Positions 23,445 through 31,831 of a stretch of 51,713 bases of DNA are shown in pieces. Made by a program: the position numbers and the translations under genes. The DNA comes from JBOGWP01 sp050693875. Lineage in GTDB: Bacteria; Actinomycetota; CADDZG01; JAHWKV01; JBOGWP01. A model generated the notes under the pieces. The model searched no databases. It was not told where the DNA came from and worked only from the letters and a program-made list of their open reading frames with translations. Within the stretch, counting starts at the first letter, position 1, and each line of letters opens with the position of its first letter. The stretch spans positions 1 to 51,713 of the forward strand of contig JBOGWP010000111.1 in assembly GCA_050693875.1 (NCBI GenBank). Reading direction: 5' to 3'.

Positions 23445-24104
23445 TCACGCGGTTCCCGCTGATTCCTCCCCGTGGGAGCCCTGACCCGAGGGATGTCCGG
23501 CGTCGGCTCTATCGCGGGCCGGCGAGGGGATCAGCGTCGGAGACGCGGGCCCGGCATGGATCACGCTCAAGGCGCGCCCGCTCTCCTTGAGGCGGCGCTC
23601 GGCCTGGACGACCGACCACATCATGGCCGCGTCCGCCCGGGTGACCCCGCGCAGGTCGAGGAGGATCAGCCTGGCATTGCTGGCATCGGCCTTGGCGAGC
23701 GCGCTTGCAAGGCGGTCGGCGTTCGCCCGATCGAGCGAGCCCTGGCAAGTGACGATGAAGACGTCGTCCGCCTCTCCGGTACGAATCTCCAGCCCGCCCG
23801 TGCCCGCCCCCTGATCTCGACCCTGTGCCGCTTGCGCAGGAACGGAGACGGACCGCCACCGGCGCCGGGCGCTTGACGTCAGCCGCCCCGAGTCTTCTAT
23901 GAAACGGCTGATTCGGTCAAGAAAACCGCAAGTCGTGCTGTCGTCCCTCCGATTCAGCAGCCCGGAGGATCGCGGTCGACGTGTCAACGTGGGGGGCCGG
24001 GTGCCCGGAGCCGTTGCAGCTGCCGAAGCTTCCCAAGGGGAACCCGGGTACAGGTGGCGCCACCCGCTGCTAGTCGTGGGGGGATGCACGTGAGGCTCCT
24101 CCAA
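23445..24104 (-). CDS. STAS-domain protein, start uncertain
   Basis: The last third of the frame is a STAS-like domain: VFIVTCQGSLDRANADRLAS, then LILLDLRGVTRADAAMMWS and RRLKESGRALSVIHAG. The phospho-Ser position of RsbV is replaced by Ala/Asp (TRADAAM), so it is not a classic antagonist. The first 100 residues are low-complexity and may not be translated. The only in-frame starts are TTG 24104, GTG 24089 and TTG 23987, none with a clear binding site, and a promoter-like TTGACC lies inside this region. It is 43 bases upstream of sigR on the same strand. Confidence 0.5.
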   Translation of the reverse strand: MEEPHVHPPTTSSGWRHLYPGSPWEASAAATAPGTRPPTLTRRPRSSGLLNRRDDSTTCGFLDRISRFIEDSGRLTSSARRRWRSVSVPAQAAQGRDQGAGTGGLEIRTGEADDVFIVTCQGSLDRANADRLASALAKADASNARLILLDLRGVTRADAAMMWSVVQAERRLKESGRALSVIHAGPASPTLIPSPARDRADAGHPSGQGSHGEESAGTA

Positions 24105-24111
24105 TGGCGAA

Positions 24112-24140
24112 GGGCCGGTCGGAGAATCTCCGACCGGCCC
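24112..24140 (-). terminator. Hairpin beyond the duplicated tRNA-fMet fragment
   Basis: A perfect 13-bp stem (GGGCCGGTCGGAG and its complement) with a 3-base loop, 6 bases past the displaced tRNA 3' copy on the minus strand. There is little of a T tract. It is probably the original terminator of the initiator tRNA, stranded when the element inserted. Confidence 0.55.
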
Positions 24141-24145
24141 AAGTT

Positions 24146-24190
24146 GTTGCGAGGGTGGGATTTGAACCCACGACCTTCGGGTTATGAGCC
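24146..24190 (-). repeat. Duplicate of the tRNA-fMet 3' part (attachment-site copy)
   Basis: Forty-five bases are identical to 25040-25084. They comprise the 3' portion of the initiator tRNA from the anticodon loop to the discriminator, plus one flanking base. The sequences diverge sharply on both sides. This is the pattern left by an element that integrated at the tRNA 3' end and restored the gene. The 5' part of the tRNA is absent here. Confidence 0.88.
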
Positions 24191-24495
24191 TGCCGGACCT
24201 GTCTTCGCCGATCTTCCACCGTCCGAACTGCCCGTAGATCGGAGCGCACTGCCCGTCCGACTGGTGCCCGTTCGTCCGGCACCGATGCGCGTCGTCCGGA
24301 GGCGTTCGGTAGAAGATCGGGTAGAAGGGGAACCCGGTCTCACGGCTGGTTGGACCCTCGTAAGCGCCCTTGACCTCGGTACATCCGCAGATCCGGCCCC
24401 GAAGACAGAGACGTTCGCATCGAGCCCCACTGGAAGGCCGTCCAAATGATGCGTCGGACGCGGAGCTGTTGGAGGCAACGTAGACGCCCGACCCT

Positions 24496-24537
24496 TGTCA
24501 ATGGCCAAGTTCCGGTACCCGCTGGTGGCCATTGACA
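24496..24537. repeat. Inverted repeat with 12-bp arms
   Basis: TGTCAATGGCCA (24496-24507) and its exact complement TGGCCATTGACA (24526-24537) flank 18 bases. It could be an insertion-sequence terminus or a hairpin. It lies at the 3' end of a possible transposase fragment on the minus strand. Confidence 0.55.
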
Positions 24538-24601
24538 CCGCTCGTCGCGAACAGCTCGTCGATCTCAGCGCGGATGCGCTCGGTGGGAGATACTCGTGGT
24601 T
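24498..24601 (-). pseudogene. Possible N-terminal fragment of an IS256-like transposase
   Basis: On the minus strand one frame reads SPTERIRAEIDELFA before ending at a stop inside the inverted repeat. That motif resembles the beginning of IS256-family transposases. The match is short and the rest of the gene is missing, so this is only a suggestion. Confidence 0.25.
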
Positions 24602-24982
24602 CCACGGGCGTAGGCCTCCTTCTTGAGTTCAGACCTTTTGAGGGAGCCTATGCCCGCTGGTCTTTTACACCAGGGATTGGACGCCACCGGTCGGGGTGCC
24701 GGCGTTCGGGATGCCGGCTCGGTCGTCCGCGCGACGACGCATAGCAGCTGCCCAGCTATGTGGGAACGGTCGTCCCGGCAGCAAACCCCTTGGGCGCATG
24801 AGAGCCCGCCTGAGATGTCGTGCGATCGCACAGGTTCCGCGTGGCGATGAATCCCTCGATTCAGCCCTCCTCGCCGGACTGAGACCCCCCACGGTGAGGT
24901 CCGATCCAAGATCCGGGTCCGTCAGATCGGCGGTGGGGTAGAAAATCGGGTAGAAGATCCGGCGCCTCAGCCCCGGTGCGCG

Positions 24983-25023
24983 AAAAGGGCAGGCGACCGG
25001 GTTCCCGTCTGACCTGCCCTTTT
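24983..25023 (-). terminator. Terminator of tRNA-fMet
   Basis: An 11-bp stem (AAAAGGGCAGG with CCTGCCCTTTT) and a 19-base loop, starting 17 bases beyond the 3' end of the tRNA on the minus strand. The stem ends in four T residues. It lies inside the element, so it would be element-borne and replace the original terminator at 24112-24140. Confidence 0.65.
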
Positions 25024-25040
25024 GCAGGGGGCCCTCTTCG

Positions 25041-25114
<74 letters not shown>

Positions 25115-25246
25115 GGTCTAGGGTAGCACGGCCCTCTCGGCGGCCGCCAAGCTCCACAAGGCAGTCGGTCGCGAGGCTGAGAGGAGTCGCGCCCTGGGGC
25201 GTGAAGATCTTCCAAACCCCGGGATCCGAGGTACGCGGCCCCCCCG

Positions 25247-28078
25247 TCAGGGCGACGCGGCCGGGCTCGGCGAGGGCGAGGCTGAGGCGTCGACGAGACG
25301 CTGAAGCGCGGCACGGGCCGCCTCCTGCTCGCGTCCGTAGGCCGCCCAATCGCCCCGCCGGGCCGCCTCCTCCGCAGCCCGCAGGTGGTCGAGGGCGGTC
25401 TCGGCTACATCGTTGCCGGAGGAGACCGGAGCCACTGGCTGCTGGCCCTCGGTCGGTACCACCGACCGCCCTCGCAGCAGCAGGTCCAGCGCCTGGGAGA
25501 GGTCGTCCCCCATCACCACGCGCTCGCTCGTGGCGAGGATGACCTTCTTTAGCTCGGGGATCGGGTTCTGCTCCGCCTCGACGAACAGCGGCTGGACGTA
25601 GAGGATCGACCGCTCGATCGGGATGACGAGGAGGTTGCCGAAGACCACCTTCGACCCCTCCCGGCCGAGCAGGGTCCTCGCCTGCGAGATCTCCGGCGTG
25701 GAGTTGATGCGGGCGTAGATCTGGCCGACGCTGTCGATCTGGCTGCCCTTGGGAAACCGGAAGTCGATCAGCCGGCCGTAGTCGTCCGGCCCCGACTTCG
25801 CCGTGATCCAGGAGACCATGTTCGGCCTCCCGCGAGGGTTCATCGGGAGGATCAAGACGTACTCCTGGCGGTCGGACCCGGGCAGGCGCATCAGCACGTA
25901 GTAGGGTTGGACCTCCCCCGCCTGGCTCCCCGCGACTGCCTGACTGGTCCGCGTGGGATCGGAGGCAATGTTCCACCGGTCCTCGTTCGTGAAGAACTCG
26001 GTGGGGTCGGTCATGTGGTAGCGCTCATAGAGGTGGGACTGGATGCGGAACAGGTCCTCCGGATACCGGACGTGTGCACGGACGGAGTCGGGCATGTCCT
26101 CGGCCGGGCGGAACAAGTCGGGGAAGGCCCTCCGCCAGGCACGGATCAAGGGATCGGAGGTGTCCCACTCGTAGAGGGTGACGGTCCCGTCGTAGGCGTC
26201 GACGGTGGCCTTGACAGAGTTGCGGATGTAGTTCTTCTCCCCCTCGACTGCGGAAATCGACCCGAACGGAGTGGCCCGCCCCGTTCGGGTTTCGAACGGG
26301 ATCCTGTCGGAGTAGGGGTACATTTCGGTCGTGGTGTACCCGTCGACGATCCAGACGATCTTGCCGTCGACGAGGGCTGGGTAGGGGTCGGTGTCGAATT
26401 GGAGGAAGGGGGCCGCCTTGAGCAGACGCTCGCGGACCTCACGGTAGAGGAGGATCTTCGAGTCCTTCCTCACGAGCCCGGTGATGGCAAGGTTGACATC
26501 GCGGAAGCGCCAGGCAAACGACAGCCGGCGGATCGGGCCCGTGATCGGGATCCCACCCTTTCCTCGGTAGCGCGTGAACTGGTTGCCTCCCTCACGGCGA
26601 GGAAAGTCGAGCTCGCGCTGGCGGCTGGGCGCCAGGGAGTACACGCCGGAGAGCGCCTCGCCGTAGTAGATGCCCGCCTGGCCCACCTCGAGGGCGGCAG
26701 ACTTCGCTTGCGTGGGAATGTCCTGGGCGAGGAAGTTCGGCTTCCCCTCGGGACTCGCCTCGCTCGCCGCACTCACGACCGCGCCGTACCCGTGGGTGTA
26801 AAAGAAATGGAGGTTCTGCCAATTCTGGTTCTCGGCCAGGTACAGGCCGTCCATCTCTCTGGTCGAGAGCAGGACCTGCCGTGGCGTTCCGTCGATCACG
26901 TAGCGGTCGACGTCGACGTCTTGAAACTGGTAGTAGGACCGGATCTCCTGCAGCTGCCGGTAGGCGCGCCGCAAGGTGTCGGTATCCCACAAGCGGATGT
27001 TGGAGATCGTCGCCATGTTGGCCTGGACGATCTCCGGCGAGAGGCTCCCCGAGGGCGGATACTCCCGGACCTCCATCCCTTCGATGCCGTAGGCCACGCG
27101 CGTGGCCGAGATATGTCGCTCGATGAAGCGCGTCTCCCGCTGCAGCTTCTGCGGCTCGACGACGAAGCGCTGCACGATGAAGGGGTAGACACCGGCCGCC
27201 AGCACCGAGGTGCCCAGCCAGATCGCAGCACCGGCGATCGGAAGGAACCAGCCGCGGACGCGAATGTTGACGAGGAACAGCACTGCGGTGATCACCGAGA
27301 TGACCACGAGCACCTTGAGCGCGGGCAGCTCGGCGTGGACGTCGGTATAGGTCGCCCCGGTGATGCCGCCTCGGTCGGAGAACATCAGGTGGAATTGGTC
27401 GAGGCGATACCTCCACGCGCGCGTGAGCGCGAGGAGGCCGAGGAGCACCGAGAGATGGGCCTTGACCAGCGGCGTCACCCGGTCGCCCGCGGCCTGGGGA
27501 CGGATCCCGCCCGAGAGGTAGTGTGCGGCGGCCACCAGGAGCGTCACCACGACGAGCATCGACAGCAGCCATCCCGAGAGAAACCGGTAGAGCGGCAGCC
27601 GGAAGACGAAGAACCCGATGTCCTTGCCGAACACGGGGTCGACGGTTCCGAAGGCAACCTGGTTCACGGCGAGGACGAAGCGATCCCAGAGGGGCGTGCT
27701 CCCAAGCCCGAACAGCAACGCGAGCACGCCGCTGCCGCCCAGCGCGATCCAGCGCAGGTACGGGAGGAAGGCGGCCCGGTAGCGCTGCAGCGGGTCGTCC
27801 GTCTCCACCGCCAGCCGGTAGACCGGCATGACGCGGGCAACGATCATCAGGTTGAGCAGGCAGAAGATCAGGAACACGAACCCCAGCCCCACCGCCAGAA
27901 GGACCTGCGTGCCGAGGATTGTCCAGAACACGCTCGAGAACCCGACTTCGCGATACCAGAGCAGATCGGTGTAGCGCCGGACGAGGGTCGAGATCGAGAG
28001 AAGGAAGAGGACGACGAGGCCGAGCACTAGAAGGCGGACACGGCGGCCTCCTGCCCCCTGAGCGGCTCGAGCCGTCAT
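25247..28078 (-). CDS. UPF0182 family large membrane protein
   Basis: A 943-residue protein. The first 320 residues hold about seven transmembrane segments, beginning LLVLGLVVLFLLSISTLVRR. A large domain follows, predicted to be outside the membrane, with conserved stretches including FFYTHGYGAVVSAASEAS, QAGIYYGEALSGVYSL and NYIRNSVKATVDAYDG. The C-terminus is Ala/Ser/Pro-rich. The family is widespread in Actinomycetota and Cyanobacteria and its function is unknown; length and architecture are typical. It lies 6 bases after the DivIVA-type gene on the same strand and is the last gene of a five-gene run. Confidence 0.93.
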   Translation of the reverse strand: MTARAAQGAGGRRVRLLVLGLVVLFLLSISTLVRRYTDLLWYREVGFSSVFWTILGTQVLLAVGLGFVFLIFCLLNLMIVARVMPVYRLAVETDDPLQRYRAAFLPYLRWIALGGSGVLALLFGLGSTPLWDRFVLAVNQVAFGTVDPVFGKDIGFFVFRLPLYRFLSGWLLSMLVVVTLLVAAAHYLSGGIRPQAAGDRVTPLVKAHLSVLLGLLALTRAWRYRLDQFHLMFSDRGGITGATYTDVHAELPALKVLVVISVITAVLFLVNIRVRGWFLPIAGAAIWLGTSVLAAGVYPFIVQRFVVEPQKLQRETRFIERHISATRVAYGIEGMEVREYPPSGSLSPEIVQANMATISNIRLWDTDTLRRAYRQLQEIRSYYQFQDVDVDRYVIDGTPRQVLLSTREMDGLYLAENQNWQNLHFFYTHGYGAVVSAASEASPEGKPNFLAQDIPTQAKSAALEVGQAGIYYGEALSGVYSLAPSRQRELDFPRREGGNQFTRYRGKGGIPITGPIRRLSFAWRFRDVNLAITGLVRKDSKILLYREVRERLLKAAPFLQFDTDPYPALVDGKIVWIVDGYTTTEMYPYSDRIPFETRTGRATPFGSISAVEGEKNYIRNSVKATVDAYDGTVTLYEWDTSDPLIRAWRRAFPDLFRPAEDMPDSVRAHVRYPEDLFRIQSHLYERYHMTDPTEFFTNEDRWNIASDPTRTSQAVAGSQAGEVQPYYVLMRLPGSDRQEYVLILPMNPRGRPNMVSWITAKSGPDDYGRLIDFRFPKGSQIDSVGQIYARINSTPEISQARTLLGREGSKVVFGNLLVIPIERSILYVQPLFVEAEQNPIPELKKVILATSERVVMGDDLSQALDLLLRGRSVVPTEGQQPVAPVSSGNDVAETALDHLRAAEEAARRGDWAAYGREQEAARAALQRLVDASASPSPSPAASP

Positions 28079-28084
28079 CGTGCC

Positions 28085-29680
28085 CTACGGGCTCTGCGCG
28101 AGAAGCGTGCAGGTGCAGGCGCCGTGGGCGGGAGGGGCGAGGTGTCCGCTGGGAAAGACCCGGTCGAGCGGCACCGACCCTACGCCGGCATTCGAGGCAC
28201 AGACCTGCTTCGGACACGCCTGCTCGTCGGGACCGACCACCCACACCTTGCCGCCGACGCCTTCGGATTGCCATCCGTCGAGCAATCCGTGGTGGTAGGA
28301 GGCATGGACGAGGCCCTCCCCGAGGGGCTGCGTCCGCACCGCCTTCCACACTCGGAACACGTCGTTGCAGCGCTCCGAGATCGCTGATGGGGTGTCGCCG
28401 GCGACGCTCCCGGTCTCGACCACCCTGGCGAGGTCGCGCCGGAGGGGCCCGACGACCTGTCGTGCGACGAGCGACTCGATCACCGCCTCGGCATGATCGC
28501 TCACGCGGGCCGCGGGCTCACCGGCATCGAGAATCCCTCGCCGGAAGGATGCCTCGAGCGTCTCTCTGAGCCCCCCCTGCAGACGGGACAGTTGCTCCTC
28601 GCCCGGCACCATCTCGTCGAAGGTGGCCTTGCCGCGGTGGGTTCGCAGCCGATCGAGCAGGAGGTTCTGCTCCTCCTGAAGAAGCCGCTTCAGGCGGCGG
28701 GCACCGGCTCCGGGCAGGTCTCCAAGATTGACATCGCGAGCCTCGATCGCGTCGGCCGCCGCGGGTTTCCCGGTGGGCGGCGGGTGCCCGTTCGCCGCCG
28801 CCGCCGCGGCAGGCGCCGGTTCCAGCGTCCCGACGCTCGGAGCATCGGCGGGCGGAGATCGTTCGGCGGGCGCCTCCTCCGAATCGGCGACCGACCTGGG
28901 CTCGGCGTCAACCGGGGGAGCCTCGGGGGCCCCCTGCGCCGTGGGGCTTTCGGCTCCCTCGGGGGCCGGGATTTCGCCTCGCTCGGCCGCCGGGCCCTCG
29001 GCTGCCTTCGCCTCAGGCGGGACCTGTGCAGCGGGCGGGGCCTCTTCGGCGGGCTCGGCCTCGACATGGGCTTCCACCGGCGCGGTCGCGATGGCGGTGC
29101 CAGGGGCACTCGAGACAGGATCGCCTCGCTTGGGAAGCTGGCCGTTGCCGGGATGGCTTTCGGCTCCACCGGGCGGCTCCTGGCCGGGAACCGATGCCGA
29201 GACTTCGTCTGGTGCGAAGACGGAAGGCATGGGACGCGACGTGGGACCGGGCCCGGCCGGCCATTCGATCTCGCTCCGCAGACGAGAAACCATCTCCTCG
29301 AGCCGCCGCTGCACGTCCTCGAGCTGCGTGGCCATCACGGCACGCGAGTCGCGCAGCTTGCGAAGGTCCTCCTCCACCGACCTTCGGCTCTCCTCCAGCG
29401 CGCGTGCGGTCGCCTCGGCGTCGGCTCGAGCGGCTGCGACGATGTCGGCTGCCTCGCGGCGAGCGGCCTCGACGAGCTGCTGACTCGCCTCTTCCGCGGC
29501 AAGCAGGATGCGCGAGGTCTGCTCGCCCACCTGCCGGTAGCGGTCGGCCGGGGGCATCGCCGATGCGCTCAGACGGCGCATCTCGTCTGCGATCTCCTGC
29601 AGGTACGCCTCGACCTCGCCGGGGTCGTACCCGCGCTCCACCTCAGCGAACCGGCGTGACTCGATCTGCTCAGCCTCCAT
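28085..29680 (-). CDS. DivIVA-domain protein with a MuF-like Cys/His C-terminal region
   Basis: A 531-residue protein. An N-terminal DivIVA-type motif (RRFAEVERGYDPGEVEAYLQ, residues 8-27) leads into a coiled coil to about 135. A long Pro/Ala/Glu-rich linker runs to about 325, then a helical C-terminal region. The last 45 residues carry C489, C494, H519, C522 and C524 (ACPKQVC, then PPAHGACTC), a spacing resembling the metal-site motif of phage MuF-like proteins. DivIVA proteins mark curved membrane and cell poles. The combination is unusual and the C-terminal role is unknown. ATG 29680 has GGGAGG 8 bases upstream and overlaps the preceding gene by 11 bases. Confidence 0.8.
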   Translation of the reverse strand: MEAEQIESRRFAEVERGYDPGEVEAYLQEIADEMRRLSASAMPPADRYRQVGEQTSRILLAAEEASQQLVEAARREAADIVAAARADAEATARALEESRRSVEEDLRKLRDSRAVMATQLEDVQRRLEEMVSRLRSEIEWPAGPGPTSRPMPSVFAPDEVSASVPGQEPPGGAESHPGNGQLPKRGDPVSSAPGTAIATAPVEAHVEAEPAEEAPPAAQVPPEAKAAEGPAAERGEIPAPEGAESPTAQGAPEAPPVDAEPRSVADSEEAPAERSPPADAPSVGTLEPAPAAAAAANGHPPPTGKPAAADAIEARDVNLGDLPGAGARRLKRLLQEEQNLLLDRLRTHRGKATFDEMVPGEEQLSRLQGGLRETLEASFRRGILDAGEPAARVSDHAEAVIESLVARQVVGPLRRDLARVVETGSVAGDTPSAISERCNDVFRVWKAVRTQPLGEGLVHASYHHGLLDGWQSEGVGGKVWVVGPDEQACPKQVCASNAGVGSVPLDRVFPSGHLAPPAHGACTCTLLAQSP

Positions 29681-30623
29681 GGTTTCCGCCTCCCTGGCCC
29701 TGGCCGCGCCCGAGGTCGTGCACCGTTCCCTGCCGGCCCCTCGACGCTCCTCCGGCCATCTGCGCCGGCGGCCGCACCTCCTCCGGGTGCTCCCCGCGGT
29801 CGATCTCGGCGAATTCACCGCGCAGGGCGTCGAGCCGCGCCTCGTCTCCCGGGAACGTCAGCCACGACCTCGTCACCTCGGATTCCAGCCCCCGCTCGGC
29901 GAGGTAGGACGCCACCCGGGTCGCAAGGCGCTCCGCAAGCACCTTGGCTCCCTCGGAGCCGGTCTCGGGCAGCACGACCACCAGCCGGTGCCGGATTTCG
30001 TCACGTGCGTGCGACGCCCGGTCCACGGTGCGGACGGCGTCCCGCACGACCCCGCCGAGGTCCCGAAGGGCGGCGACGCGCCGGCGCCGGGACAGTCCGG
30101 TCAACGCCGCAACCGGGACCGCCACCTCGACGACGGAGAAGATCGTGCGGTACCGAGCGGCCCGCGAACGTTCGAGGTCGGTCACCTGCAGCAGGAACCT
30201 CGCGTTGAAGAGCGCGGTCTCGTCGTCGATCTGGTCGTAGGTCTCGAGCTTGAGCAGCGACGAGGCAAGCTGCTTGCTCGCCCATCCGCCGATGATGCCG
30301 AAGGCGAGGAAGGCAACGGCCCTCGACGCGAGCAGCCCCGCGAAGCGCCGCACGCCGACCGCAGCGATCGCGTCGTACCTCAGCGCGGCATAGACCGCCG
30401 ATGCAATCACCCCTGCAGCGATGCCTCCTTTGGCATTCCAGAACAGAAAGCCGATGAAGACCGGGACGAAGAGCAGCGTGGCACCCACCTCGATAGGATC
30501 GACGCGGCGCAGATAGAGTACGCCTGCGATCACGAGCAGCACGGTGAGCCCGGCGAGCAGCAGGAGGCGACGAGCCCGAGAGTAGCCCAATTGCCGCAGG
30601 GCGCCGCCGACACCCTCGTCCAC
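29670..30623 (-). CDS. Membrane protein with degenerate GGDEF-like domain
   Basis: A 317-residue protein with about four hydrophobic segments in the first 120 residues, then a region that aligns with the start of diguanylate cyclases (DDETALFNARFLLQVTDLE, compare DPLTGLYNRR). The GG[DE]EF signature is absent: at that place the protein reads ARDEIRHRLVVVLPET. Cyclase activity is therefore unlikely. The tail is Gly/Arg-rich. GTG start. It overlaps the DivIVA-type gene and lies 62 bases after the FecR-type gene. Confidence 0.7.
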   Translation of the reverse strand: MDEGVGGALRQLGYSRARRLLLLAGLTVLLVIAGVLYLRRVDPIEVGATLLFVPVFIGFLFWNAKGGIAAGVIASAVYAALRYDAIAAVGVRRFAGLLASRAVAFLAFGIIGGWASKQLASSLLKLETYDQIDDETALFNARFLLQVTDLERSRAARYRTIFSVVEVAVPVAALTGLSRRRRVAALRDLGGVVRDAVRTVDRASHARDEIRHRLVVVLPETGSEGAKVLAERLATRVASYLAERGLESEVTRSWLTFPGDEARLDALRGEFAEIDRGEHPEEVRPPAQMAGGASRGRQGTVHDLGRGQGQGGGNHGG

Positions 30624-30685
30624 GTTCGAAGCCTACCCGAAGGGAGGGGCCGCTTCGGCGATTTCGGGTAACGCCGCGGCCGGAG

Positions 30686-31831
30686 TCAGCGGGGGGTCGG
30701 TGACGGCAGCGGAAGGGTCGGGAGGATGCCGAGGACGTTCTCGACGAGGTTGCCCAGCACGTCCGTCGGGGTAGGGCCGGGAGCGGGCGCGGCCGTCGTG
30801 GCGGTCGGCTTCGAGGGTACGGTACGGGTGGCGGTCGGGGTGGGGTTTGGGCGCGGGGTGGGAGTGGTCCTGCGAATGACCGCGGGCCCCCGCCCCTCGG
30901 CGATGAGCCGCGTGGTCCGGATGGCCCCGGACAGGCGTTCGAAAAGGAGCTGCTCGTCGATGCCGAGGAGGGTGGCGATCAGCCCAAAGGTCGCCCCGTC
31001 GTTCCACAGCGTGAACACCTGACGCACTGCCTCGCCCTCGGCCAGCCCCGGCGAACGGCGCGCGAGCTCGGCCGAGATGGCCGCGCCGATGAGGAGATCC
31101 GAGCGACGAGCGGCCTGCAGCAACGGCTGCACGAAGCTGGTCTGGGTGACCGAGGCGAGCGCGAACGGGTCGAGCAGCGGCCCCCGGCCCAGCTGCGCCT
31201 CGAGTCCCGACCCAAAGCTCATCAGCCGCTGGTCGAGGTCGATCGCCGGCTGGAGAAACCGCCGGTCCCAGTTGTCGGGCGTCGCCAGCGCGATCGGGCG
31301 GGGCGCACGAGGCACCACGGTGCCGGCGACGACGACCTGCTGATTCTCCCCCACCGAGAGCTGCTCGCCCACCCGGACCTTCCCCCGGTAGACCGCGACG
31401 CGGGTCGAGGCGGTGCGGTCGACTCGGAAGGCACCCGGACCTGCGGCAATGGGAATCCCTGCGACCTCCATGGTCGCCGCCTGCTCGAGGGTCGCGAGGA
31501 TGTTCCCCTCGCTCAGCCGGAGGTGGCTCGGCGACTCGATCAGCGCTGTGGCGGTAGGCGTCCCCGCAGCGAGCAGCTCGAAGCTGCGGCCCTCGCCGAG
31601 GTGCAGGAGGGCCAGCCCACGGTAGACGACGACCTTGTCGCCGACCGAGATGGGCGTGGAGGCCCCCGCGGGATGCACCTCGTCGCCCTGCACCAGATGT
31701 GCGGCGCCCTCCACGATCTCGAGCCGCATCGTCGGAGTGGTCCGGGAGGCGCCGAACGAGCACGCCCCGCCGACAAGGGCGATCACGACGACCGCGGCCG
31801 TTGTGGCCGCGCGTCTCGCGGACTGAATCAC
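30686..31831 (-). CDS. FecR-domain lipoprotein
   Basis: A 381-residue exported protein. The N-terminal hydrophobic segment ends in a lipobox-like LVGGAC (C24), which suggests membrane anchoring by lipidation. A FecR-like beta-rich domain follows, with VGDKVVVYRGLALLHLGEG, FRVDRTASTRVAVYRGKVRV and VGENQQVVVAG. A helical region and a Thr/Pro-rich C-terminus complete it. The GTG start overlaps the stop of the upstream kinase gene (GTGA), so it is co-expressed with a sensor kinase. The role is unknown; an extracellular ligand or wall-binding function is plausible. Confidence 0.78.
   Translation of the reverse strand: MIQSARRAATTAAVVVIALVGGACSFGASRTTPTMRLEIVEGAAHLVQGDEVHPAGASTPISVGDKVVVYRGLALLHLGEGRSFELLAAGTPTATALIESPSHLRLSEGNILATLEQAATMEVAGIPIAAGPGAFRVDRTASTRVAVYRGKVRVGEQLSVGENQQVVVAGTVVPRAPRPIALATPDNWDRRFLQPAIDLDQRLMSFGSGLEAQLGRGPLLDPFALASVTQTSFVQPLLQAARRSDLLIGAAISAELARRSPGLAEGEAVRQVFTLWNDGATFGLIATLLGIDEQLLFERLSGAIRTTRLIAEGRGPAVIRRTTPTPRPNPTPTATRTVPSKPTATTAAPAPGPTPTDVLGNLVENVLGILPTLPLPSPTPR

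Larger units (their letters stand above)
24191..25040. mobile_element. Decayed integrated element between the two tRNA-fMet att copies
   Basis: About 850 bp flanked by the 45-bp duplication. No intact integrase or cargo gene is visible. Inside are a 21-bp direct repeat (24308-24328 and 24937-24957, 19 of 21 positions identical), a 12-bp inverted repeat at 24496-24537 and a possible transposase fragment. It is best read as a deletion remnant of a larger integrated element. The boundary logic is strong; the identity of the element is unknown. Confidence 0.6.

Noticed and set aside
24112..24140. Hairpin as the end of the STAS/sigR transcription unit
   Set aside because: That operon runs away from this site; the position just past the tRNA fragment fits a tRNA terminator better.
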